Shown here: positions 1 to 5,627 of the stretch, one piece after another
How the letters are laid out: the number at the start of each line of letters is the position of its first letter
How positions within the stretch are numbered: the stretch's first letter is position 1
Assembly (NCBI GenBank): GCA_031288935.1
Contig: JAITQL010000080.1
Location: 1 to 5,631, forward strand
Origin: Tannerella sp.
Lineage (GTDB): Bacteria; Bacteroidota; Bacteroidia; Bacteroidales; Tannerellaceae
Reading direction: 5' to 3'
Length of the DNA stretch: 5,631 nt
The notes under the pieces: generated by a model
Databases searched by the model: none
Told to the model about the DNA's origin: nothing
The model's input: only the letters and a program-made list of their open reading frames with translations
Position numbers and translations under genes: made by a program

Positions 1-99
1 AAAGATTCGTTTCGCGCAGATGCGCTGGCTTTCTTACGCAGATTCCACAGATTGGAATCTGCGTTTAAATTTCATTGAATCTGCGAAAAACGAATCTTT
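1..99. repeat. Nested inverted repeat (21-bp imperfect outer arms)
   Basis: Bases 1-21 and 79-99 are reverse complements at 19 of 21 positions. The first 12 bases (AAAGATTCGTTT) match bases 88-99 perfectly, two mismatches follow, and CGCAGAT at 15-21 matches ATCTGCG at 79-85. The 57-base interior contains a second perfect inverted repeat at 36-46/54-64. The region lies downstream of the minus-strand glycosidase and has no plausible gene. CGCAGATT/AATCTGCG words occur four times. It resembles the simple palindromic intergenic repeats seen in Bacteroidota chromosomes, but I cannot assign it to a named family. The left arm begins at base 1, so the element may extend beyond the window. Confidence 0.75.
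36..64. terminator. Hairpin, possible terminator
   Basis: A perfect 11-bp stem (ACGCAGATTCC at 36-46 with its complement at 54-64) encloses a 7-base loop. Read on the plus strand it is followed by TTTAAATTTC, which is T-rich, so it could end transcription of a plus-strand gene to the left of the window. Read on the minus strand, about 57 bases past the glycosidase stop, it is followed by AAGAAAGCC. With no U tract there, its role as a terminator for the glycosidase is weaker. The stem is seen directly; the function is inferred. Confidence 0.4.
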
Positions 100-119
100 G
101 AATCTTTGAATCTTTGAAT
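92..119. repeat. 8-bp tandem repeat, three copies plus partial
   Basis: The unit GAATCTTT occurs three times in perfect register at 92-99, 100-107 and 108-115, followed by a partial GAAT. The array ends one base before the stop codon of the minus-strand glycosidase (121-123). It therefore forms the start of that gene's 3' untranslated region, reading AAAGATTC repeats on the sense strand. The first copy also forms part of the right arm of the large inverted repeat. Related words occur beside the other genes in this window. Confidence 0.85.
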
Positions 120-120
120 T

Positions 121-2559
121 TCATTTCCTGCTTTTGATTGTCAGGGTGCTTTCCGGCAAGCCGGGGGCAGTGGCTTTGACGGCAATCGTGCCTTCCTTCC
201 GGGACGAGCGGACGATGGCAAGGGCTTTGCCGAAATACGTAGTGCGTTTGTTGCCCTTCAACATCTCGTCGCTCATCAGGTTGCCGTTGTCCAGGCCGAT
301 CAGCCGGCCGTTGCCCGTTACCTCGAAGGTGATCTGCACGTCGCTGTCCGGGACGACGATCCCGTGGTCGTCCACCAGCAAAACGGTGATGTGGGACAGG
401 TCTTGCCCGTCGGCAGACAGCATCTCCCGGTCGGCCGCCAGAACGATGCGCGACGGCTTGCCGGACGTCTGCAATTCGCAGGACGCCACTTCCGCGTCGC
501 CGTTGTATCCCTTCGCCCAAATCTTCCCCGCCTTGTAGGGGACGTGCCATACGATCGTGTTGTTCGCGTAGTCGGCCGTGTACCGCCGGCCAAACGCGAA
601 GCTGCTTGTCCACAGCTCCACCGATTCGCAGTTGGTGACGGTCTGTACCTCAATAACCTGATCCAGGTACTGGGGGAAGTTCCAGTGCGAAACGAGGTGC
701 GGCCAGCTCCAGTGGTCTTTCACGAGAGGCAGTTGCAGCGACTGGTCGGCCACGGCGATGCGCACCGCCGGCCGGTCGTTCCAGACGGAGCGGTGGAACG
801 CTGCACGGGATTTCTCGAACATGCAGACGTCGAACAGTCCGCCCGGCCACCCTTTGGCCGGCCACCGGTAACATTCGCCCAGATAGTCGATGCCCGCCCA
901 GATAAACTGTCCGAAGATGAAATCGTTCTTCACCACGTCGTACCAGGGATTGACGGGGAAATAGCCGCGCATGTTTTCTTTCCGTCCCCGGTAGTAGGTA
1001 AATACTTCGGCGCCGAACATGATGCGGTTGGGGAACGCTTTCTTGTCGTCGACATACCACGGTTCCTGATAGTTGTAGCCGACGATGTCCAGCGTTTCGT
1101 TGAAGCCCGACCGGTTGTAGGGGCGCATCATGCTGGAATTGGGATTCCATTCGCCGCCCGGTGCAATGGCAACCATCACCGGGCGCGTCGGTTCGACCCG
1201 GTGCACGTAGTCCTGCAACATCTTCGCCCGCGCCTTGCCGACGCCGGTCGTGTCGTTCTGCTCGTCCACCTCGTTCCCGATGCTCCACATCACGATCGAA
1301 GGATGGTTCCGGTCGCGCAGCAACATGGCGGACAGGTCTTTTTGCCACCATTCGTCGAAGTATTTGGCATAGTATCCGCTTTTCCACTTGTCCAGCGCCT
1401 CGTCGATGACCAGGAATCCCAGGCGGTCGCAAAGGTCAAGGAACTCCGGGGCGGGTGGATTGTGGCTGCACCGGATGGCGTTGCATCCGTATTCCTTCAG
1501 TATCTCCAGCCTCCGCTCGTGCGCCCGGTCGGGCATTGCCACGCCCAGCGAGCCGGCGTCCTGATGGATATTCACGCCTTTCATCTTGATGTTTTCTCCG
1601 TTCAGGAAAAATCCCCTGTCCGGATCGTAGCGGATCTCGCGGATGCCGAAGGGCGTTTCGCAGCGGTCAGCCTCCTCGCCGTTTATCCTGACGATCGACA
1701 GGAGGCGATACAGGCGGGGCGTATGAATCGACCAGCGTTGCGGCTGCCCGACGGCCACCAGCTGCTCGATGTCCGCAGAGCGTTTTTTCGGAATGTCGGA
1801 GGAGGAGGACACGGTCTGCACGACGTTGCCCAGAGGGTCGAGCACGCGGCTTTCAAGCGTGACGCTCTGGCGGGCGGAGGTATGATTCTCGACCGTTGTC
1901 TGTATCCTGACGTCCGCCGAAGCGTCGGTGATGCGGGGCGCAGTGACGCAAGTCCCCCAGGTGGCGATGCGCACGGGTCGGGTGACGGTCAGCCAGACGT
2001 GGCGATAGATGCCGGAGCCGGAGTACCAGCGGGAGGTAGGGCTGTCGGAGTGGTCTACGCGAACGGTCAGCACGTTGTCCGCCCCGTACTTCAGGTAAGG
2101 CGTCAGGTCGTATTCGAAACCGGTGTAGCCATAGGGATGGAAGCCCAGGTTCTTTCCGTTGATGTAGACGTTGCTTTGGTGATAGACGCCGTCGAAAAGA
2201 ACGGACACCGTCCGTCCCTTGCAGGCGGCGGGCAGATGGAAGGTCTTGCGATACCACCCGGTTCCGCCGGGCAGGAAGCCCATGTCCCATCCCCGGCTGA
2301 TGGTGCTGTCGAAGGGGTGGCAGACGCTCCAGTCGTGCGGGAGCTGTATGTCTTCCCACCGGGAATCGTCGTAGCCGGGCGCGACGGCTTCTTCCGCTTC
2401 GCCGAGGTAAAACTTCCAGTCGAAGTCGAAGGTTTGCCTTCTCAGGTCTGCCTGTACGGCGTTTTCGCCGTCTTCCGCTTCCGGACGGGTCTGTCCCGTC
2501 GCCGTCCGGTATGCTGCCTGCAACAGCAGGGCTAATGCAATGATACAAATTTTTTTCAT
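121..2559 (-). CDS. Exported GH2 beta-galactosidase-like glycoside hydrolase
   Basis: An 812-residue secreted family GH2 enzyme that should hydrolyse terminal beta-linked sugars (most likely beta-galactosides) in the periplasm or at the cell surface. Residues 1-22 are a signal peptide (MKK, hydrophobic core, ending ATG before Q23). No lipobox follows, so signal peptidase I cleavage is expected. An N-terminal sugar-binding jelly roll spans about 44-195 (GTGWYRKTF at 99-107; SGSGIYRHVWL at 180-190). An immunoglobulin-like domain covers about 196-305 and the TIM barrel about 310-615. The acid/base is E430 in SIGNEV and the likely nucleophile is E518 in FGAEVF. A DUF4982-like domain (about 620-695) and a GH2 C5-type beta domain (about 702-808) follow. 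Full length, with no frame break. The signal peptide sets the start; the next Met is residue 93. There is no clear Shine-Dalgarno, as is usual in this phylum. Family is certain; exact substrate (galactoside, glucuronide or other) is not. Confidence 0.93.
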   Translation of the reverse strand: MKKICIIALALLLQAAYRTATGQTRPEAEDGENAVQADLRRQTFDFDWKFYLGEAEEAVAPGYDDSRWEDIQLPHDWSVCHPFDSTISRGWDMGFLPGGTGWYRKTFHLPAACKGRTVSVLFDGVYHQSNVYINGKNLGFHPYGYTGFEYDLTPYLKYGADNVLTVRVDHSDSPTSRWYSGSGIYRHVWLTVTRPVRIATWGTCVTAPRITDASADVRIQTTVENHTSARQSVTLESRVLDPLGNVVQTVSSSSDIPKKRSADIEQLVAVGQPQRWSIHTPRLYRLLSIVRINGEEADRCETPFGIREIRYDPDRGFFLNGENIKMKGVNIHQDAGSLGVAMPDRAHERRLEILKEYGCNAIRCSHNPPAPEFLDLCDRLGFLVIDEALDKWKSGYYAKYFDEWWQKDLSAMLLRDRNHPSIVMWSIGNEVDEQNDTTGVGKARAKMLQDYVHRVEPTRPVMVAIAPGGEWNPNSSMMRPYNRSGFNETLDIVGYNYQEPWYVDDKKAFPNRIMFGAEVFTYYRGRKENMRGYFPVNPWYDVVKNDFIFGQFIWAGIDYLGECYRWPAKGWPGGLFDVCMFEKSRAAFHRSVWNDRPAVRIAVADQSLQLPLVKDHWSWPHLVSHWNFPQYLDQVIEVQTVTNCESVELWTSSFAFGRRYTADYANNTIVWHVPYKAGKIWAKGYNGDAEVASCELQTSGKPSRIVLAADREMLSADGQDLSHITVLLVDDHGIVVPDSDVQITFEVTGNGRLIGLDNGNLMSDEMLKGNKRTTYFGKALAIVRSSRKEGTIAVKATAPGLPESTLTIKSRK

Positions 2560-2591
2560 GATGAATCTGTTATGATTAAAAAAGCAACGCT

Positions 2592-2625
2592 CCGTCCGCC
2601 TGTCACGGTTCGACCCGGCGGACGG
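2592..2625 (-). promoter_or_regulatory. GC-rich leader hairpin of the GH2 gene, attenuator-like
   Basis: A perfect 9-bp GC-rich stem (CCGTCCGCC at 2592-2600 with GGCGGACGG at 2617-2625) encloses a 16-base loop. On the minus strand it sits in the predicted 5' leader of the glycosidase mRNA, roughly 33-66 bases before the ATG. It begins only about 10-15 bases after the predicted transcription start. Six U residues (plus-strand A run at 2578-2583) follow the stem after an 8-base spacer. Stem plus U run recalls an attenuator, but the spacer is longer than in a classical intrinsic terminator. It may instead protect the 5' end or control translation. Confidence 0.5.
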
Positions 2626-2642
2626 GATACGTAAAACGGGGG

Positions 2643-2675
2643 CAAAGGTAACAAAAAAGCCGCCTGTTTTTCAAG
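2643..2675 (-). promoter_or_regulatory. Bacteroides-type promoter for the GH2 gene
   Basis: On the minus strand, TACCTTTG (2650 down to 2643) matches the -7 consensus TAnnTTTG of the primary sigma factor in Bacteroidota exactly, and the next base is C as preferred. Twenty-one bases upstream is CTTG (2675-2672), three of four matches to the -33 box TTTG. This predicts a transcription start near 2635-2640 and a leader of about 75-80 bases. The spacer includes a run of six T residues. This is the best promoter match in the window. Confidence 0.7.
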
Positions 2676-2697
2676 AATCCAAAGCGCAAGAATTCAA

Positions 2698-2733
2698 GGT
2701 GCGAAGACTTGGCCGGTACGCACTCTTCGCGCC
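2698..2733. repeat. Intergenic inverted repeat
   Basis: GGTGCGAAGA at 2698-2707 pairs with TCTTCGCGCC at 2724-2733: nine Watson-Crick pairs and one G-T, with a 16-base loop. It lies upstream of both predicted promoters, so it is probably not transcribed from either. It could be a protein-binding site or part of the decayed repeat material around it. No T tract follows closely on either strand, so terminator function is unlikely. Confidence 0.4.
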
Positions 2734-2742
2734 GTTCGCGGA

Positions 2743-2778
2743 TTGAACCCTGAACGCTTGAACTTTGAACTTTTGAAC
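2743..2778. repeat. Imperfect tandem array of TTGAAC units
   Basis: Five units start at 2743, 2750, 2758, 2765 and 2773. Four read TTGAAC and the second reads CTGAAC, giving a period of 7 to 8 bases. The unit is one base away from the TTTGAATC-type repeat beside the glycosidase stop. The array ends about 32 bases before the candidate PFP -7 box, so it could affect that promoter, but the spacing is irregular for a classical operator. Nothing in it looks coding. Confidence 0.65.
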
Positions 2779-2809
2779 TGGCGAGGACGGGATATTTCGG
2801 AAAAAGTGC

Positions 2810-2818
2810 GATATTTGC
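2810..2818 (+). promoter_or_regulatory. Candidate -7 promoter element for pfp-ribE
   Basis: GATATTTGC matches the Bacteroidota -7 consensus TAnnTTTG-Y except at the first base. It would start transcription near 2822-2826, giving a leader of about 45 bases before the PFP start codon. No TTTG lies at the expected 19-21 bases upstream, so this is a half-match only. A second GATATTT copy sits at 2791-2797, 19 bases earlier. Confidence 0.35.
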
Positions 2819-2868
2819 ATCGTTTTTGAGAGGAATAATCAACAAATTACCAAATAAGACGAGAGAAA

Positions 2869-4548
2869 ATGACAAAAAGCGCATTACAGATTGCACGGGC
2901 TGCTTATCAGCCTAAAGTGCCTGCGGCATTGAAAGGTGCCGTAAAAGCGGTTGAGGGTGAAAGTACCCGGTCGGTGGCCGACCGGAACGAGATCAAAAAC
3001 CTGTTCCCTAATACGTACGGGATGCCGGTGATCACCTTTGAACCAAGTGACGGGAAGGTTTCACTGCCGGCGATACGGGTAGGCGTCATTCTGTCCGGCG
3101 GACAGGCGCCGGGCGGACATAACGTGATTGCCGGACTGTTTGACGGATTGAAGGCCGTTAACCCGGATTCCCGCCTGTATGGATTCATCCTTGGCCCCGG
3201 CGGGTTGCTTAAACATAACTACAGGGAACTGACCTCCGACATCATTGACGAATATCGCAACACGGGCGGTTTCGACATCATCGGTTCGGACCGTACGAAA
3301 CTCGAATCGGAGGAGAACTTCAAAACGGGACTGGATATTTTGAAAAAACTGGATATCACCGCGCTGGTGATCATCGGCGGCGACGATTCCAATACCAATG
3401 CCTGCGTACTGGCCGAGTATTACAAGGCGAGCGGCGCCGGCGTACAGGTGATCGGCTGTCCGAAAACCATTGACGGCGACTTGAAAAACGAACAGATCGA
3501 GACTTCCTTCGGGTTCGACACGGCCTGCAAAGTCTACTCCGAAATGATCGGCAATATCCAGCGCGACTGCAACTCGGCCCGCAGATACTGGCATTTCATC
3601 AAGCTGATGGGACGTTCGGCTTCGCACATCGCACTGGAATGTGCCCTGCAAACCCACCCGAACATTTGTATTGTTTCGGAAGAAGTACAGGCCAACGATG
3701 TTTCCCTGAACGGCATCGTCGACGGGATTGCGACCGTCATTGCCCGTCGCGCCGCCGACGGAAACAATTTCGGAACGATACTGATCCCCGAAGGACTGAT
3801 TGAATTTATCCCGGCCATGAAACGGCTGATCGACGAACTGAACGACATTCTGGCCAGCGGTGACGAAGCCCTGTTCAAGGACAAAAAAGAGGAAGAAGAA
3901 CAGCGCGGTTACATTATCGGCAAGCTGTCGAGGGAGAATGCAGACCTGTTTGTCAGTCTGCCGCACGGCGTAGCCCGTCAGCTGACGCTGGATCGCGACT
4001 CGCACGGCAACGTGCAGGTTTCGCTGATCGAAACGGAAAAGCTGCTGGCCGAACTGGTAGGACGCCGGCTGGCGGAATGGAGAGCCTCCGGCAGGTACAC
4101 CGGCAAGTTCGCCACGCAGGTGCATTTCTTCGGCTACGAAGGCCGCTGCGCCGCTCCCACGAACTACGACGCCGACTATTGCTATTCGCTGGGCTATACG
4201 GCTTCGTGCCTGATCCATGCCGGCAAGACCGGGTACATGGCATCCGTGCGCAACACGACGGCGCCGGCCGACCGCTGGATCGCAGGCGGTATTCCGATCA
4301 CGATGATGATGAACATGGAAAAACGCAACGGGAAAATAAAGCCTGTCATACAAAAGGCGCTGGTGAAACTGGACGGCGCGCCCTTCCTGACGTTTGCCGC
4401 CGGTCGCGATCTGTGGGCTGCGACGGAAGAATACGTCTATCCGGGGCCGATCCAGTATTTCGGCCCGACGGAAGTATGCGACGAGCCTACCCTGACGCTG
4501 AAGCTGGAACATCAAAAACAAACCTGCACATGTTCTCCGGAATCGTAG
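2869..4548 (+). CDS. pfp: Pyrophosphate--fructose 6-phosphate 1-phosphotransferase (PPi-PFK)
   Basis: A 559-residue cytoplasmic enzyme that reversibly phosphorylates fructose 6-phosphate to fructose 1,6-bisphosphate using pyrophosphate, in glycolysis and gluconeogenesis. The phosphoryl-donor loop GGQAPGGHN is at 77-85. GGDDS at 170-174 carries the second Asp typical of PPi-using enzymes, where ATP enzymes have GGDGS. PKTIDGDL at 198-205 supplies the catalytic Asp and the PPi-type Lys. MGRSASH at 247-253 and PEGL at 307-310 bind the sugar phosphate. The length matches the long PFP class (about 550 residues, plant beta-subunit-like), with a charged helical insert (KDKKEEEEQR) around 337-346. 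GAGAG lies 3 bases before the ATG, a modest ribosome-binding site. The last codons overlap the riboflavin synthase start, and the tail HQKQTCTCSPES looks like an unconserved extension. Function is very secure. Confidence 0.96.
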   Translation: MTKSALQIARAAYQPKVPAALKGAVKAVEGESTRSVADRNEIKNLFPNTYGMPVITFEPSDGKVSLPAIRVGVILSGGQAPGGHNVIAGLFDGLKAVNPDSRLYGFILGPGGLLKHNYRELTSDIIDEYRNTGGFDIIGSDRTKLESEENFKTGLDILKKLDITALVIIGGDDSNTNACVLAEYYKASGAGVQVIGCPKTIDGDLKNEQIETSFGFDTACKVYSEMIGNIQRDCNSARRYWHFIKLMGRSASHIALECALQTHPNICIVSEEVQANDVSLNGIVDGIATVIARRAADGNNFGTILIPEGLIEFIPAMKRLIDELNDILASGDEALFKDKKEEEEQRGYIIGKLSRENADLFVSLPHGVARQLTLDRDSHGNVQVSLIETEKLLAELVGRRLAEWRASGRYTGKFATQVHFFGYEGRCAAPTNYDADYCYSLGYTASCLIHAGKTGYMASVRNTTAPADRWIAGGIPITMMMNMEKRNGKIKPVIQKALVKLDGAPFLTFAAGRDLWAATEEYVYPGPIQYFGPTEVCDEPTLTLKLEHQKQTCTCSPES

Positions 4549-5147
4549 AAGAAGCTGCAACGGTAGCCGCCGTTGAACGGGACAGGGGAAATATCCATCT
4601 GACGCTGCACTGTTCGTTTGCGGACGAGCTGGACATCGACCAGAGCGTGTCCCACAACGGCGTATGCCTGACGGTGGTGAAAAAGACGGCGGAGACCTAT
4701 ACGGTCACGGCGGTCAGGGAAACGCTGGAACGCTCCAACCTGGGCTTGCTCAAGGCAGGCGACAGGGTGAACCTGGAGCGCAGCATGTTGATGAACGGCC
4801 GGCTGGACGGGCATATCGTGCAGGGGCATGTAGACCGGACGGCGGTCTGTACGGACGTGAGCGAGGCCGACGGCAGCTGGTACTACGCCTTTGCCTGCGC
4901 CGTCGACCCCGACATGGCGCAGCAGGGATACATGACTGTCGAAAAAGGATCGGTTTGCGTCAACGGCGTCAGCCTGACGGTTTGCCGTTCCCGGAAAGAC
5001 TCCTTCGAGGTCGCCATCATCCCCTACACGCACAATCATACCAACTTCGGCCAAATAGAAAAGGGAACGGTCGTCAACCTCGAATTTGACATCATCGGCA
5101 AATACATCAGTAAACTGATGACATTCAAAGATGCAGGGATTCAATGA
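4530..5147 (+). CDS. ribE: Riboflavin synthase, alpha-type
   Basis: A 205-residue enzyme that dismutates two 6,7-dimethyl-8-ribityllumazine molecules into riboflavin, the last step of the pathway. It has two tandem lumazine-binding repeats. The first starts with MFSGIVEE (family MFTGIVE) and contains HNGVCLTV at 42-49. The second contains GHIVQGHVD at 94-102, VNGVSLTV at 144-151 and IIPYTHNHTNFG at 163-174, and closes with VNLEFDIIGKYISKL at 182-196. The start is fixed by the MFSGIVE motif; the frame stays open upstream to 4077, but that part translates as an arginine-rich shadow of pfp. It overlaps pfp by 19 bases and has no clear Shine-Dalgarno, so its translation may depend on ribosomes finishing pfp. 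The last residues, TFKDAGIQ, lie beyond the conserved fold and match the local intergenic repeat. No FMN riboswitch is visible. This gene is also called ribC in E. coli. Confidence 0.95.
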   Translation: MFSGIVEEAATVAAVERDRGNIHLTLHCSFADELDIDQSVSHNGVCLTVVKKTAETYTVTAVRETLERSNLGLLKAGDRVNLERSMLMNGRLDGHIVQGHVDRTAVCTDVSEADGSWYYAFACAVDPDMAQQGYMTVEKGSVCVNGVSLTVCRSRKDSFEVAIIPYTHNHTNFGQIEKGTVVNLEFDIIGKYISKLMTFKDAGIQ

Positions 5148-5158
5148 TTCAAAAATTC
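5123..5158. repeat. GATTCAAA-type repeat overlapping the ribE stop
   Basis: The words ATTCAAAGAT (5123-5132), GATTCAA (5138-5144), GATTCAAA (5146-5153) and AATTCG (5154-5159) run through the end of ribE, with the TGA stop at 5145-5147 inside the array. Bases 5124-5144 match the sense-strand repeat just past the glycosidase stop at 18 of 21 positions by eye. The orientation relative to the upstream gene is the same in both places. The copies are degenerate compared with the perfect array at 92-115. Confidence 0.6.
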
Positions 5159-5190
5159 GGGGTGGGCGTCGAGCGACCGCCCGGAGCGGA

Positions 5191-5224
5191 AGAGCCTTGT
5201 TGCACCGGCGTGCAACAAGGCTCT
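5191..5224 (+). terminator. Strong hairpin after pfp-ribE, probable terminator
   Basis: AGAGCCTTGTTGCA (5191-5204) is perfectly complementary to 5211-5224, and a further C-G pair closes a CGGC loop, giving a 15-bp stem with a 4-base loop. It starts 43 bases after the ribE stop and ends 40 bases before the next gene, a typical place for a terminator. No U tract follows directly. TTTT comes at 5246-5249, after a weak CAACA/TGTTG hairpin (5229-5233/5241-5245). A smaller bulged GC stem at 5164-5182 lies just upstream. It may stabilise the 3' end of the message as much as terminate it. Confidence 0.6.
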
Positions 5225-5264
5225 GTTCCAACAAGTGTAATGTTGTTTTAATGATTTCAACGGT

Positions 5265-5627
5265 ATGAAGCGATTATTTTACGTGTGGATATGGATCGTG
5301 CTGGGCGCTGCCGCCTGTACGGAGAGAATAGACCTGGAGCAGGATGTCGTTCTCGAGTTTGACATTCTGTATTTTTCCAAGAACGGAGAGACGAAGGATG
5401 TAAAGGCAGCTCCCTGCGATCACAGCCTGTCGGTCATGGAACAGCCCGAATGGGTCGTCATTACCAAAACGGGGGATACGGGCGAACAGGTCTTTCACCT
5501 CGCCGTTGAAAAAAACGAATCGACGTCTCTGCGTTCCGGAAACGTCGTCATCGGATACAAGGATAAACACTGGCTCCACACCCTGACCAGCATGGACATA
5601 CTGACCATTTCCCAATACGGACAATGA
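5265..5627 (+). CDS. Small lipoprotein with a BACON-like domain
   Basis: A 120-residue predicted lipoprotein. Residues 1-17 form a signal peptide (MKR, then a Trp-rich hydrophobic stretch) ending GAAA before Cys18, an acceptable though not ideal lipobox. After lipidation the acidic TERIDLEQD region would face the periplasm or cell surface. Residues about 50-119 show the BACON layout: W63 in the PEWVVI strand, VFHLAVEKNES (76-86) with N84, R90-SG before the VVIG strand, and a closing DILTISQYG (111-119). BACON domains are common in Bacteroidota surface proteins and glycan-acting enzymes, where carbohydrate or mucin binding has been proposed; here they usually accompany other domains, whereas this protein has little else. 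Its TGA overlaps a following ATG, suggesting translational coupling with the next gene. No good promoter or Shine-Dalgarno is visible. The lipoprotein call is fairly secure; the domain call is by motif only. Confidence 0.75.
   Translation: MKRLFYVWIWIVLGAAACTERIDLEQDVVLEFDILYFSKNGETKDVKAAPCDHSLSVMEQPEWVVITKTGDTGEQVFHLAVEKNESTSLRSGNVVIGYKDKHWLHTLTSMDILTISQYGQ

Larger units (their letters stand above)
2560..2868. other. Divergent intergenic region (309 bases)
   Basis: This gap separates the diverging glycosidase and PFP genes. From left to right it holds the glycosidase leader with a GC-rich hairpin (2592-2625), the minus-strand promoter (2643-2675), and degenerate AAGAATCCAAAG and AAGAATTCAAGG words (2674-2699). 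Next come a second hairpin (2698-2733), five TTGAAC-type repeats (2743-2778) and a plus-strand -7-like box (2810-2818). A 97-codon open frame on the minus strand (2603-2896) covers much of it, but it overlaps the PFP start and the promoter and looks non-coding. No tRNA or riboswitch fold was recognised. Confidence 0.7.

Noticed and set aside
92..119. CRISPR-like array
   Set aside because: The 8-bp units are directly adjacent with no spacers, so it is a simple tandem repeat.
364..2535. 723-codon plus-strand open frame opposite the glycosidase gene
   Set aside because: It is antisense to a clear GH2 enzyme, its translation shows no recognisable fold (rich in Val, Arg, Gly, Ala and His), and long mirror frames are expected in GC-rich coding DNA.
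121..2559. Part of a polysaccharide utilisation locus
   Set aside because: The enzyme type fits, but no SusC/SusD-like pair, regulator or second glycosidase is visible, and the upstream neighbour is divergent housekeeping DNA.
2819..2868. FMN riboswitch ahead of pfp-ribE
   Set aside because: The 50 or so bases of predicted leader are too short and lack the conserved FMN aptamer elements.
2603..2896. 97-codon minus-strand frame in the intergenic region with a hydrophobic start
   Set aside because: It overlaps the pfp start, runs across the glycosidase promoter and hairpins, and encodes repeat DNA; no ribosome-binding site or homology was recognised.
4077..4529. Longer N-terminus for riboflavin synthase or a fusion protein
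   Set aside because: This stretch is an arginine-rich out-of-frame reading of pfp, and the family N-terminus MFSGIVE begins exactly at 4530.
3061..4560. 499-codon minus-strand open frame opposite pfp
   Set aside because: Antisense shadow of a highly conserved PFP gene; composition is rich in Arg, Gln, Phe and Val with no motif or signal.
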